In this document: positions 15,899 to 22,665 of the stretch, one piece after another
How the letters are laid out: every line of letters begins with the position of its first letter
Position numbering within the stretch: the first letter of the stretch is position 1
Assembly (NCBI GenBank): GCA_039812645.1
Contig: JBDIAV010000021.1
Span: 1-37,878, forward strand
DNA: 37,878 nucleotides
Direction of reading: 5' to 3'
DNA from: Ancrocorticia sp039812645
GTDB lineage: Bacteria > Actinomycetota > Actinomycetes > Actinomycetales > Actinomycetaceae
Translations under genes and position numbers: made by a program
The notes under the pieces: model-generated
What the model was told of the DNA's origin: nothing
Seen by the model: the letters and a program-made list of their open reading frames with translations, nothing else
The model's database searches: none

Positions 15899-15967
15899 CC
15901 TCAGTGGCCTCCACGGTGACATCCCTCGCCGTATTCGGCACGGCTTGCTGCTCAGAGGCTACTGAGG
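15899..15967 (-). terminator. Nested inverted repeat after the HAAS-domain gene
   Basis: The 13-base arms CCTCAGTGGCCTC and GAGGCTACTGAGG (one mismatch) are 43 bases apart. On the minus strand they enclose a second hairpin, GCCGT-GCCGAAT-ACGGC. It starts 13 bases after the stop codon of the HAAS gene, so it is a probable transcript end or protective structure; it lacks a long T run. Confidence 0.4.
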
Positions 15968-15979
15968 AAGCGACTCTGC

Positions 15980-17131
15980 CTAGTTTCGCCCGCTGCCCCA
16001 CGCATGGCCGACGGCGGAGATAACTCCGGCGACGGCAGCTGCAATCGGCCAGACGATCCACGAGATGTTCCAAGCGTGCCAGCCGAAGCTCCAGATAAAG
16101 AAGACCAGCAAGGTGAGCGGCCACAGCATTGCGTTTGCTACGCGGATGGGACGAGGGAAAGAGTTCTCGATTTCTTCTTCGTTGGGCTCGGGATCGCTCA
16201 AGGTATCAGCGACGGAAGCTGCCCAGTTGGCAGGCAAGAAGATGAAGAGTCCAAGCGCCACGATAATTAAGGTGACAGGCACCCCAATGCCGGGTAGTTG
16301 CTCTCCCCAGCGCCCTGCCGATTCGGACAATAACCCTGACGCGACAGTGGGGATAGCGGAAAGGATCCAGAGGATGATCGCTATGAGCAGTGCTCGGTTG
16401 CGAGAACCCTCGTACAGCGATCGCTGTTCTTTCGCCCATGCCGTGACGGTGGGATCCGGCTCAAAGTGACCCTCATTGATATTTTCGAAGGACTGGAATG
16501 CCTGCTGGCGCTGCATGATGAGCATGACACCGACTGCGACGATGACAAGAAGCGTAACCAGCCCGATAAGGGCGCCAACGTCCTCCCCGACGGGGAATCG
16601 GGGATTGCTTCCGAGTACGGCGAGAAGAATGAGTAACGACGGCGAGACTGTGAAGAGTGCGACCGCTGCGCCCAAAAGATGACGGGTGCGGTACTTTGCC
16701 TCCGAGTAGGCCATCGCTTCCTGCAATGTGATGGTTGGGTGGGCCGGGTGTGAGTAGCTGAATTCGTCGTAGGTTGACCCGGGGGTTGAACCGTAGGATC
16801 CGGACGATCCGTAGGACTCGGCGGGGGAAAATGTTCCAGCTGTAGGGGAGAATCCTCCCGTTGGGGAAGCTGCGCCCAGGTCGGGGAAGGCTGACGGCGT
16901 AGTCGTTGGACGAATGTCGGAAGCAATTCCCAGAACCGGGGCGAGTTCGTCGAGATTTCCAAACTCGGTGATGACCTTACCGACAGCCTCGTTATTCGAG
17001 CGCCCAGCCGCGATGGCTTCGTTGTAAGCGTCCTCCATCATCCCGCGGAGATCTTCCTTTGCCTCAAGGAGGCGAGGAGTCTGCGGATAGGGAGAAAACA
17101 TTGTCTCCAGATAGGCATTGATGACGTCCAT
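15980..17131 (-). CDS. HAAS-domain (permease prefix domain 1) membrane protein
   Basis: A 383-residue protein. The N-terminal 70 residues form the helical HAAS/permease-prefix domain (LLEAKEDLRGMMEDAYNEAI, then NNEAVGKVITEFGNLDELAPVLG), which pairs with PadR regulators. A Gly/Ser/Tyr/Pro-rich linker (about 75-130) precedes five to six hydrophobic helices. It abuts the PadR gene with no gap (the PadR stop ends at 17132), so the two form an operon. Such proteins probably act as membrane partners of PadR control, but their biochemical role is not established. Confidence 0.85.
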   Translation of the reverse strand: MDVINAYLETMFSPYPQTPRLLEAKEDLRGMMEDAYNEAIAAGRSNNEAVGKVITEFGNLDELAPVLGIASDIRPTTTPSAFPDLGAASPTGGFSPTAGTFSPAESYGSSGSYGSTPGSTYDEFSYSHPAHPTITLQEAMAYSEAKYRTRHLLGAAVALFTVSPSLLILLAVLGSNPRFPVGEDVGALIGLVTLLVIVAVGVMLIMQRQQAFQSFENINEGHFEPDPTVTAWAKEQRSLYEGSRNRALLIAIILWILSAIPTVASGLLSESAGRWGEQLPGIGVPVTLIIVALGLFIFLPANWAASVADTLSDPEPNEEEIENSFPRPIRVANAMLWPLTLLVFFIWSFGWHAWNISWIVWPIAAAVAGVISAVGHAWGSGRN

Positions 17132-17461
17132 TTAGAGGATTCCCTTCACGAAGCGGTCGACGACGGATTTTGTCGCCTCCCATTCCTGGCACTTGGCGAC
17201 GAGACCGTCGTCTCCAACCGGGGTGAGTTGATAATACGTTCGTTGTTTTCCGGACTCCGAGACGCCGGGGAAAGATTCCACCCAGCCACTTGTCTCGAGG
17301 CGCTTGACTGCTGAATACAGCGTGGTTTGTTTGATGTTGTATTGGCCATCCGAAAGCTCGCCAATGGTTTTGGCTAGTTCGTAGGCGTAGGAGGGGCGTC
17401 CCCGCAGGATTGACAGGATCATGATGTCGATATAGCCGCGGATTGCGTCTGCACTGATCAT
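17132..17461 (-). CDS. PadR-family transcriptional regulator
   Basis: A 109-residue winged-helix repressor. The PadR domain is recognisable in ILSILRGRPSYAYELAKTIG (about 16-35), YNIKQTTLYSAVKRLETSGWVES (about 41-62) and the wing KQRTYYQLTPVG (about 72-83). The short C-terminal helix fits the small PadR subgroup. The ATG has GGAGGAAC directly upstream. A perfect 23-bp palindrome lies 28 bases before the start and is the likely self-operator. It is co-transcribed with the HAAS-domain gene. Confidence 0.93.
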   Translation of the reverse strand: MISADAIRGYIDIMILSILRGRPSYAYELAKTIGELSDGQYNIKQTTLYSAVKRLETSGWVESFPGVSESGKQRTYYQLTPVGDDGLVAKCQEWEATKSVVDRFVKGIL

Positions 17462-17489
17462 GTTCCTCCTTCCGCTTGTCTACGTTCAG

Positions 17490-17512
17490 CGTACTACGTC
17501 TGACGTAGTACG
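17490..17512. promoter_or_regulatory. Perfect 23-bp palindrome, probable PadR operator
   Basis: CGTACTACGTC and GACGTAGTACG flank a single central T: 11 of 11 mirrored positions match. It lies between the PadR gene (minus) and the HAD gene (plus), so one bound dimer could control both. An extra GTAGTG half-like motif follows at about 17525. Confidence 0.8.
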
Positions 17513-17610
17513 TCTAGTGGAGCGTAGTGAACATCTCTGGGATATCGGTGACGAGCCTTCTAGGATGGTCGAGGTGCATCGATGAGATGCCGAGAAAGGA
17601 CGTGCGCGCA

Positions 17611-18426
17611 GTGGGCTCTGCAAAAGAAAAGTACGTGCCAGGCAAGAAGATGATTTTCCTGGACTTTGATGGAACTCTCGCTGATTGGGGTGTGGTTCCT
17701 CCCGGGCATGTGCAGGCGTTGAAAGAAGTGCAGGCGGCCGGCCACTTGGTGTTCTTATGTACGGGGCGCCCTCTTAGTGGCGTGAGTGAAGATGTTCGGG
17801 CGCTGGGTTTTGACGGACTTGTATGTGCCGCAGGAGGTTACGTTCTCATTGACGGCAAGGTTCTTGCAGATAGACGTTTTGCGGAGGACGTGGCACATCG
17901 TGCCGTTAATCTCCTCGACGCCTACGACGGAACGTACATTCTTGAGTCGCCTAACCATGTGTACGTGCGAACCGCTGCCGAGGAGCGCCTGCGTCAGCTG
18001 TTCCGAACGCACTCGGATATGCTCGACCGGCTTCGGGTCCGCGACGATCTCCATGGGGTCTCTTTCAGCAAGATCACGGTGATACATTCTCGCGCACGGA
18101 TCGTTGATCTCGCGCGCGAGATTGGTGATGCTGTCCAGGCTCTCCCCAGCTCCATTGAGGATAGGGGCGAGTCATCGGGCGAGCTTCAACCGAGTGATAT
18201 CAACAAGGCGGTGGGTATCGACGTCGTCGTCGAATATCTTGGTGCCAATGTGGCGGACACTGTCGCTTGCGGAGACGGACTCAACGATGTTGAAATGCTG
18301 GCTCACGCGGGAGTAGGAGTGGCTGTCGGTTCGGATCAGCGGGTGCTTGATGTGGCGGACATGGCTGTTCCGGGGCCCCAGCAGGAGGGGCTCCGGATCG
18401 CCTTTTCGGAACTGGGACTGATCTGA
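17611..18426 (+). CDS. HAD-superfamily phosphatase (Cof/YbiV type)
   Basis: A 271-residue cytoplasmic phosphatase of the Cof (IIB) group, acting on sugar phosphates or related small molecules. Motif I is IFLDFDGTLADWG (about 15-27), motif II is FLCTGRP (about 52-58) and motif IV is CGDGLNDVEMLAHAG (about 220-234); the cap domain lies between. The GTG at 17611 is preferred because AGAAAGGA precedes it by ten bases; an in-frame ATG at 17587 and GTG at 17527 are alternatives. It is divergent from the PadR operon, sharing the palindrome region, and convergent with the glutaredoxin gene one base away. Confidence 0.88.
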   Translation: MGSAKEKYVPGKKMIFLDFDGTLADWGVVPPGHVQALKEVQAAGHLVFLCTGRPLSGVSEDVRALGFDGLVCAAGGYVLIDGKVLADRRFAEDVAHRAVNLLDAYDGTYILESPNHVYVRTAAEERLRQLFRTHSDMLDRLRVRDDLHGVSFSKITVIHSRARIVDLAREIGDAVQALPSSIEDRGESSGELQPSDINKAVGIDVVVEYLGANVADTVACGDGLNDVEMLAHAGVGVAVGSDQRVLDVADMAVPGPQQEGLRIAFSELGLI

Positions 18427-18427
18427 C

Positions 18428-18721
18428 CTATTCCGCGTACAAGCCGAGGGCGATGACTTTCTCGCGAAGCTCGGGGTCACTCGGTTCGACCTGGAACGTG
18501 CCGTCCGAGAAGTGAACAACGGGGATGTGCTTCTGCCCGCTGATCTCGGTGGCGCGCTCAGGCGCACCTTCCTCTGTCTCGAGATCGTGATAAATGTAGG
18601 AAACGCCGAGATTGTCCAGAAGCTTCTTAGACCTGCGGCAATCTCGGCACCACTCCGCTCCGTAGAAATCAATCGTTGCGACCGGAGTTCCGTCTGTTAA
18701 AGGTGTGTTCTCTTCGCTCAT
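18428..18721 (-). CDS. Glutaredoxin-like (mycoredoxin-type) protein
   Basis: A 97-residue thioredoxin-fold protein. The active site WCRDC (residues 24-28) and KHIPVVHFSDG with the cis-proline (about 65-75) are typical of the mycoredoxin/NrdH-like group in Actinobacteria, where they reduce mycothiol mixed disulfides. The two-cysteine C-x-x-C form is intact. It is convergent with the HAD gene. The specific partner, mycothiol or another thiol, is inference. Confidence 0.85.
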   Translation of the reverse strand: MSEENTPLTDGTPVATIDFYGAEWCRDCRRSKKLLDNLGVSYIYHDLETEEGAPERATEISGQKHIPVVHFSDGTFQVEPSDPELREKVIALGLYAE

Positions 18722-18761
18722 GGCTTCACCTTATGCCACGGGCCTAGATATCGGAACGCCC

Positions 18762-19580
18762 CTAGATGTCAGAACGCTGGTAGCGGACGAGTCCGAGAAT
18801 TCCGACGACGACGGCGTACACCACCCAGACTATCCCCGCTTGAGACCATGAGAGTCCCTGGCCACCTGACACCGAGTTCCATAATTCGGTGCTGGTGGCG
18901 GCACTCATAATGTTGACCGGCATGAAGTGAATGAGAGTTTCGCGTACCCAGTCAAGATTGATGATGACGATCGCTTGGGATACGAAGAGAAGAAGCATTG
19001 AGACGGTGATGGTGGCTGCCGTCGACCGGACGATGTAGCCAAGTGAGGCGGCCATGATAGCGCCAACCGTCAGAACCATCCAGAACATAATGAGCGCCCG
19101 CCCATTACCTCCACCGAAGTGCCAACGCCCGCCCACTTCGACCATGTAGATGAGCATGGATACCAATGTCACCAACAGATTGAGAAGACCAGTGAGAATA
19201 CCAATTGCGGTGAGTTTGGAGAGATAGGAACGCACGCGGCTGGGATCGGCGAGCGCTGTGGTGCGCATGGTGTTGGAGGAATACTCGTTGGTCACAGCCC
19301 CCGCACCGATCACGATGGGGAAGATAATGAGGAAGGGAATGCCGGCGGTGACGGCCTGCGCGTTGAGGGGAATCGCGATGCTCCCTTCCTGGTTAACGTA
19401 GCTTTGGGAGGCTCCTACACCCCACATGATGAGGCCATAAATGATGACCATCGCGGCGCATTGAATCCAGAACGAGCGAAGATTTATGAGTTTGCGTAAC
19501 TCTGAACGCACAGAATGAATAAACGATGCGTGGTAGCGCTGCGGATCAAGCACACGCTCACGAACAGGGGCGATACTCAT
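18762..19580 (-). CDS. ABC-2 type exporter permease
   Basis: A 272-residue membrane protein with six hydrophobic helices and the ABC-2 layout (long cytoplasmic N-terminus SVRSELRKLINLRSFWIQ, then helices; EYSSNTMRTTALADPSR is the coupling loop). The start ATG at 19580 has AGGAGG and overlaps the stop codon of the upstream ATPase gene by four bases, so the frame further upstream is not used. The pair forms an exporter of unknown substrate, of the NatAB-like/bacitracin-type kind. Confidence 0.88.
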   Translation of the reverse strand: MSIAPVRERVLDPQRYHASFIHSVRSELRKLINLRSFWIQCAAMVIIYGLIMWGVGASQSYVNQEGSIAIPLNAQAVTAGIPFLIIFPIVIGAGAVTNEYSSNTMRTTALADPSRVRSYLSKLTAIGILTGLLNLLVTLVSMLIYMVEVGGRWHFGGGNGRALIMFWMVLTVGAIMAASLGYIVRSTAATITVSMLLLFVSQAIVIINLDWVRETLIHFMPVNIMSAATSTELWNSVSGGQGLSWSQAGIVWVVYAVVVGILGLVRYQRSDI

Positions 19581-20656
19581 CGTGCGTCCTCCTGGGTAGT
19601 GGGCTGCCAATTCGATTGAGGTGCGGGTTGCTGAGGTGACACACCCTGCTGGGGTGCGGGGCCTGACGATGGAGCAAAGCCTTGCGGAGAAGAGAACTGC
19701 TGCTGCCCGTAGCCCAGAGGAATGCCCGGTACCGGAGCACCCGAGCCGTATTCCACGGACTGCCGAGTAAGTTCCATAAAGACATCCTCCAGAGACGAAT
19801 GGGTGTCGGAGAGCTCGTGAAGTTCCAGGTTGTTCGTGTATGCCAGGTGTCCAATCTGGGCCTTGTTCCCGCCGTTAATGTTCAGAACTCCGTGCGGGAA
19901 TTCTTGGTTGGGATGCTGGAATTGGGCAACGATGCCAGCCGCTCCCAGTACGCGGGCAAGAGCTTCGAGATCGGGGCCGGAGACGTGTACGACCGTGTGC
20001 GCGGCGCTTTCGGTGAAGCTGGCCACGGGACCCGCGGCGATGAGTTTGCCTCGCCCGATCACCACAAGATCGTCAGCGGTCACGGCCATCTCGCTCATGA
20101 GATGAGACGACACTAGTACGGTGCGTCCCTGGGCCGCCAGGGTGCGCATGAGGTCACGCACCCACCGCACGCCATCAGGATCTAGTCCGTTGACCGGTTC
20201 ATCGAAAAGAAGGACGTCGGGATCTCCCAGCAGAGCGTTGGCGATGCCAAGACGCTGGCCCATGCCGAGAGAGAAGCCTTTCAGCCGCTTGTTCGCAACC
20301 TGTGTGATACCGGTAAGTTCGAGGACGTCGTCGACCCTACGAGAGGGAATACCATGCGAGTCGGCGACTACTTGGAGTTGCTGGCGTGCGGTGCGGCCAG
20401 GATGAAAAGCCTTGCCGTCGAGGAGCGCTCCCACTGTGGTGAGCGGGGATTTGAGTTTGCCATACTCAACACCTTGGATTGTGCAGCGCCCGCTTGTTGG
20501 GCGATCCAAACCGACGATGCAGCGCATTGTGGTGGATTTCCCCGAGCCGTTGGGGCCGAGGAAGCCGGTTACGCGTCCGGGAGTCAGGCTGAAGCTGAGG
20601 TCGTCGACGGCGGTGGTTGATCCATACCGTTTGACGAGGTTCTCGACGGTAATCAT
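19577..20656 (-). CDS. ABC transporter ATP-binding protein with P/Q-rich C-terminal tail
   Basis: A 359-residue ATPase. Walker A is GPNGSGKSTTM (about 35-45), signature FSLGMGQRLGIANALL (about 134-149) with a Gly/Met variant of LSGGQ, and Walker B DVLLFDEPVNGLDPDG (about 154-169). After the usual accessory region, the last 45 or so residues are Gly/Pro/Gln/Ser-rich and look disordered (GYGQQQFSSPQGFAPSS and onward). That tail is not typical of the family and resembles the Q/P/Y-rich N-terminus of the Bax-inhibitor protein encoded 260 bases away on the other strand. It heads the ATPase-permease operon. Confidence 0.9.
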   Translation of the reverse strand: MITVENLVKRYGSTTAVDDLSFSLTPGRVTGFLGPNGSGKSTTMRCIVGLDRPTSGRCTIQGVEYGKLKSPLTTVGALLDGKAFHPGRTARQQLQVVADSHGIPSRRVDDVLELTGITQVANKRLKGFSLGMGQRLGIANALLGDPDVLLFDEPVNGLDPDGVRWVRDLMRTLAAQGRTVLVSSHLMSEMAVTADDLVVIGRGKLIAAGPVASFTESAAHTVVHVSGPDLEALARVLGAAGIVAQFQHPNQEFPHGVLNINGGNKAQIGHLAYTNNLELHELSDTHSSLEDVFMELTRQSVEYGSGAPVPGIPLGYGQQQFSSPQGFAPSSGPAPQQGVSPQQPAPQSNWQPTTQEDAR

Positions 20657-20745
20657 GAGAATCCTTTCGTTGACGCCTCAACGTTACCCGACCCGCATCT
20701 CGACGCAACATGTTCGGACTCCCCGTGGAGAATTCGTACCTTGTG

Positions 20746-20769
20746 TTGCATTGTGTTGCGAGAAGTTGC
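20746..20769. promoter_or_regulatory. Three TTGC repeats at exact 10-bp spacing
   Basis: TTGC occurs at 20746, 20756 and 20766 in the intergenic region between the divergent ABC ATPase and Bax-inhibitor genes; the first two are within a duplicated TTGTGTTGC. The phasing puts them on one face of the helix, as for some activator sites. It may be chance. Confidence 0.25.
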
Positions 20770-20844
20770 CACGGTGAGGAGAACTCCCCACCCGTCATTG
20801 TGCTGTGAGCAGACCCTGGGTTACGGCATGTCAACTATGTCCAT

Positions 20845-20864
20845 TAGAATGTTTGCAGAACATT
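20845..20864 (+). promoter_or_regulatory. Promoter-like -10 with overlapping palindrome upstream of the Bax-inhibitor gene
   Basis: TAGAAT (20845-20850) is a good -10 hexamer; no clear -35 is visible. AATGTT-TGCAG-AACATT (20848-20864), a perfect 6-bp inverted repeat, overlaps it and the likely transcription start. It is followed by two copies of GCTCTGCAGT. A repressor site is possible. Confidence 0.35.
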
Positions 20865-20919
20865 GCTCTGCAGTTGTGCTCTGCAGTGCTCGACCATGCT
20901 CATTCGCCTAGGAGGAACA

Positions 20920-21801
20920 TTGAGCAACAATCCTGTCATGAACCGCAACCCCTATTTCAGCGGGAATGCGACTACCCCCACGATGCCGCAGCAGGCTCCC
21001 AACGGTTACCCGAACCAGTACGGAGCTCCGAACGCGCAGCAGTATGCCCCCCAGCAGGGCTACTACCCTGACCAGCAGTCCCAGTACCAGCAGTACGCTC
21101 CCCAGCAGGGCGCTTTCGAACCACAGGCCCGTGCCGGTGGAATGACGTACGACGACGCCATGGTCAAGACCCTGATCCTTCTGGCTGTCGCTGTACTCTC
21201 TGGTGCTGGCACGATGGCGTTCATGCCGATGGAGATGGTTATGCCGGTGGCAATCGGCGCCTCGCTCGCGGCCTTTGTGCTCGGTATGATTGCGGCCTTC
21301 CAGCGTATGGTCAAGCCCGTTTTCGCGATCGGCTACGCGCTGCTTGAAGGTATCGCCCTCGGTGCCCTGACCGGTGCCCTGAACTTCTTCTACCCGGGCG
21401 TGGCCATTCAGGCGGTCCTCGGAACTGCCGTTGTTGTGGGCGTAGCTGTGGCCCTGCATATGTCTGGAACTGTCCGCACAACGCCACGTGGTCGCAAGAT
21501 CGTTATGGTGGTGCTGATCTCCTACATTCTCTTCGGCTTCCTCAACATGATTCTCACCTGGACCGGTGTGATGAGTGGCTTCGGAATGCGTAGTGGTTCC
21601 CTCGGTATCATCCTTGGACTGGTCATCATTGCGGTGGCCGGATACATGCTGATCGGCGATCTTGAGACCGTCAAGCTTGCGGTGGCCAATGGGGCACCTA
21701 AGGAGTTCGCGTGGACTTGCGCCTTCGGAATCGTCATGACGATCCTGTGGATCTACGTTGAGGTTCTGCGCATCGCCGCCATCTTGGCCTCGAATCGTTA
21801 G
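20920..21801 (+). CDS. Bax inhibitor-1/YccA family membrane protein
   Basis: A 293-residue protein of the Bax inhibitor-1 (TMBIM/YccA) family, proteins of seven helices with possible ion-leak or protease-modulating roles in bacteria. The first 70 or so residues are rich in Gln, Tyr, Pro and Asn (for example QQYAPQQGYYPDQQ). Seven hydrophobic helices then follow from RAGGMTYDDAMVKTLILLAV to EVLRIAAILASNR, and WIYVEVLRIAAILA is the typical family ending. The start is TTG at 20920, chosen because AGGAGG sits six bases upstream; a GTG further upstream has no ribosome binding site. It is divergent from the ABC ATPase gene. Confidence 0.88.
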   Translation: MSNNPVMNRNPYFSGNATTPTMPQQAPNGYPNQYGAPNAQQYAPQQGYYPDQQSQYQQYAPQQGAFEPQARAGGMTYDDAMVKTLILLAVAVLSGAGTMAFMPMEMVMPVAIGASLAAFVLGMIAAFQRMVKPVFAIGYALLEGIALGALTGALNFFYPGVAIQAVLGTAVVVGVAVALHMSGTVRTTPRGRKIVMVVLISYILFGFLNMILTWTGVMSGFGMRSGSLGIILGLVIIAVAGYMLIGDLETVKLAVANGAPKEFAWTCAFGIVMTILWIYVEVLRIAAILASNR

Positions 21802-21847
21802 CGAATAGCTGCGGATCGTATCGGTTGATGAAGAACTGAGAAGAACA

Positions 21848-21889
21848 ACGACGAGGGGGACATCCATAATTGGATGTCCCCCTCGTCGT
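21848..21889. terminator. Bidirectional terminator after the Bax-inhibitor gene
   Basis: A perfect 18-bp stem (ACGACGAGGGGGACATCC and its complement) with the loop ATAATT. It stands between the convergent Bax-inhibitor and FKBP genes and can serve both. Confidence 0.85.
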
Positions 21890-22002
21890 ATATGTGCGTA
21901 TATCAGGTATTCAGTCCGCGGATAGGCCCGGTACGTGATGACTCTGGTGGGTCATACGGCCGTATGGTTTGTGCCTGATCCGCGCTGCGTAGCCGGTAAC
22001 GC

Positions 22003-22407
22003 TTACTTCATTCCCAGAACGTCGACGACGAACACGAGCGTATCGGTGCCCTTGATTCCGGCTCCGGGATGGCCGCCTAGGCCGTAGCCCTTCTCCGGCG
22101 GAATCGAGATGAGCAAGCGTGAACCGATGTTCTTGCCCACGATGCCCTGGTCCCAGCCCTGGATGACCATGCCGACACCGATCGGGAAGGAAGCGGGAGC
22201 GCCGCGCAGGAAGGATGAATCAAAGATACCGCCGCCCCAGATCTGACCGTGGTAGTTGACTTCAATCTCGCGGCCAGCCTGAATGGTGGGGCCGGTGCCT
22301 TCTTTGAGGACGGAGACGTGCAGCCCGCTCGGTGCGGGGCTCTCCGGGAACGTGAGTACCGGGTTCTCACCGAATTCGCCGGTGACCTGGGGAAGTGTGA
22401 CTGCCAT
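22003..22407 (-). CDS. FKBP-type peptidyl-prolyl isomerase
   Basis: A 134-residue single-domain FKBP, cytoplasmic, catalysing cis-trans isomerisation of prolyl bonds. The hallmark runs are VNYHGQIWGGGIFDSSFLRG (about 49-68), FPIGVGMVIQGWDQGIVG (about 74-91) and LLISIPPEKGYG (about 97-108), with the aromatic and Asp residues of the active pocket in place (Tyr, Phe-Asp, Val-Ile, Trp). GGAGG-like sequence is weak upstream, but the N-terminus AVTLPQVTGEFGENP is typical of actinobacterial members. It is convergent with the Bax-inhibitor gene. Confidence 0.93.
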   Translation of the reverse strand: MAVTLPQVTGEFGENPVLTFPESPAPSGLHVSVLKEGTGPTIQAGREIEVNYHGQIWGGGIFDSSFLRGAPASFPIGVGMVIQGWDQGIVGKNIGSRLLISIPPEKGYGLGGHPGAGIKGTDTLVFVVDVLGMK

Positions 22408-22618
22408 GAAAATCCTCTCGTAGATGATACTTTAAGTTTAAGCGTAGGACGCTTCACCTCGGGCACTGGGTTCTCGCATAGGAAAGTTTGCTACGCGAGG
22501 ATTGTTTGTCGTGTGGGTACCGCGATCAGGTGGGAACCGTGCTGACGGGAGGATCAGTTTTGGTGGCGGAGAGACTCTTGTGCGGTGAGCCCGCCGTCAA
22601 GTACTCTCGATCCTCTGG

Positions 22619-22634
22619 TCTCGCAGTAGCGAGA
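22619..22634 (+). promoter_or_regulatory. Small hairpin in the leader of the UvrA-like gene
   Basis: TCTCGC-AGTA-GCGAGA forms a perfect 6-bp stem with a four-base loop, 32 bases before the TTG start. It may be a leader hairpin; it is too weak to call an attenuator. Confidence 0.25.
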
Positions 22635-22665
22635 GCGGAGTCTTCCAACCGACAAGGCGGGCACT

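Noticed and set aside
20908..21867. A 319-codon minus-strand frame opposite the Bax-inhibitor gene
   Set aside because: Its sequence is His/Asp/Gln-rich with no fold, as expected from the complement of a hydrophobic gene; the plus-strand gene has a good ribosome binding site and family helices.
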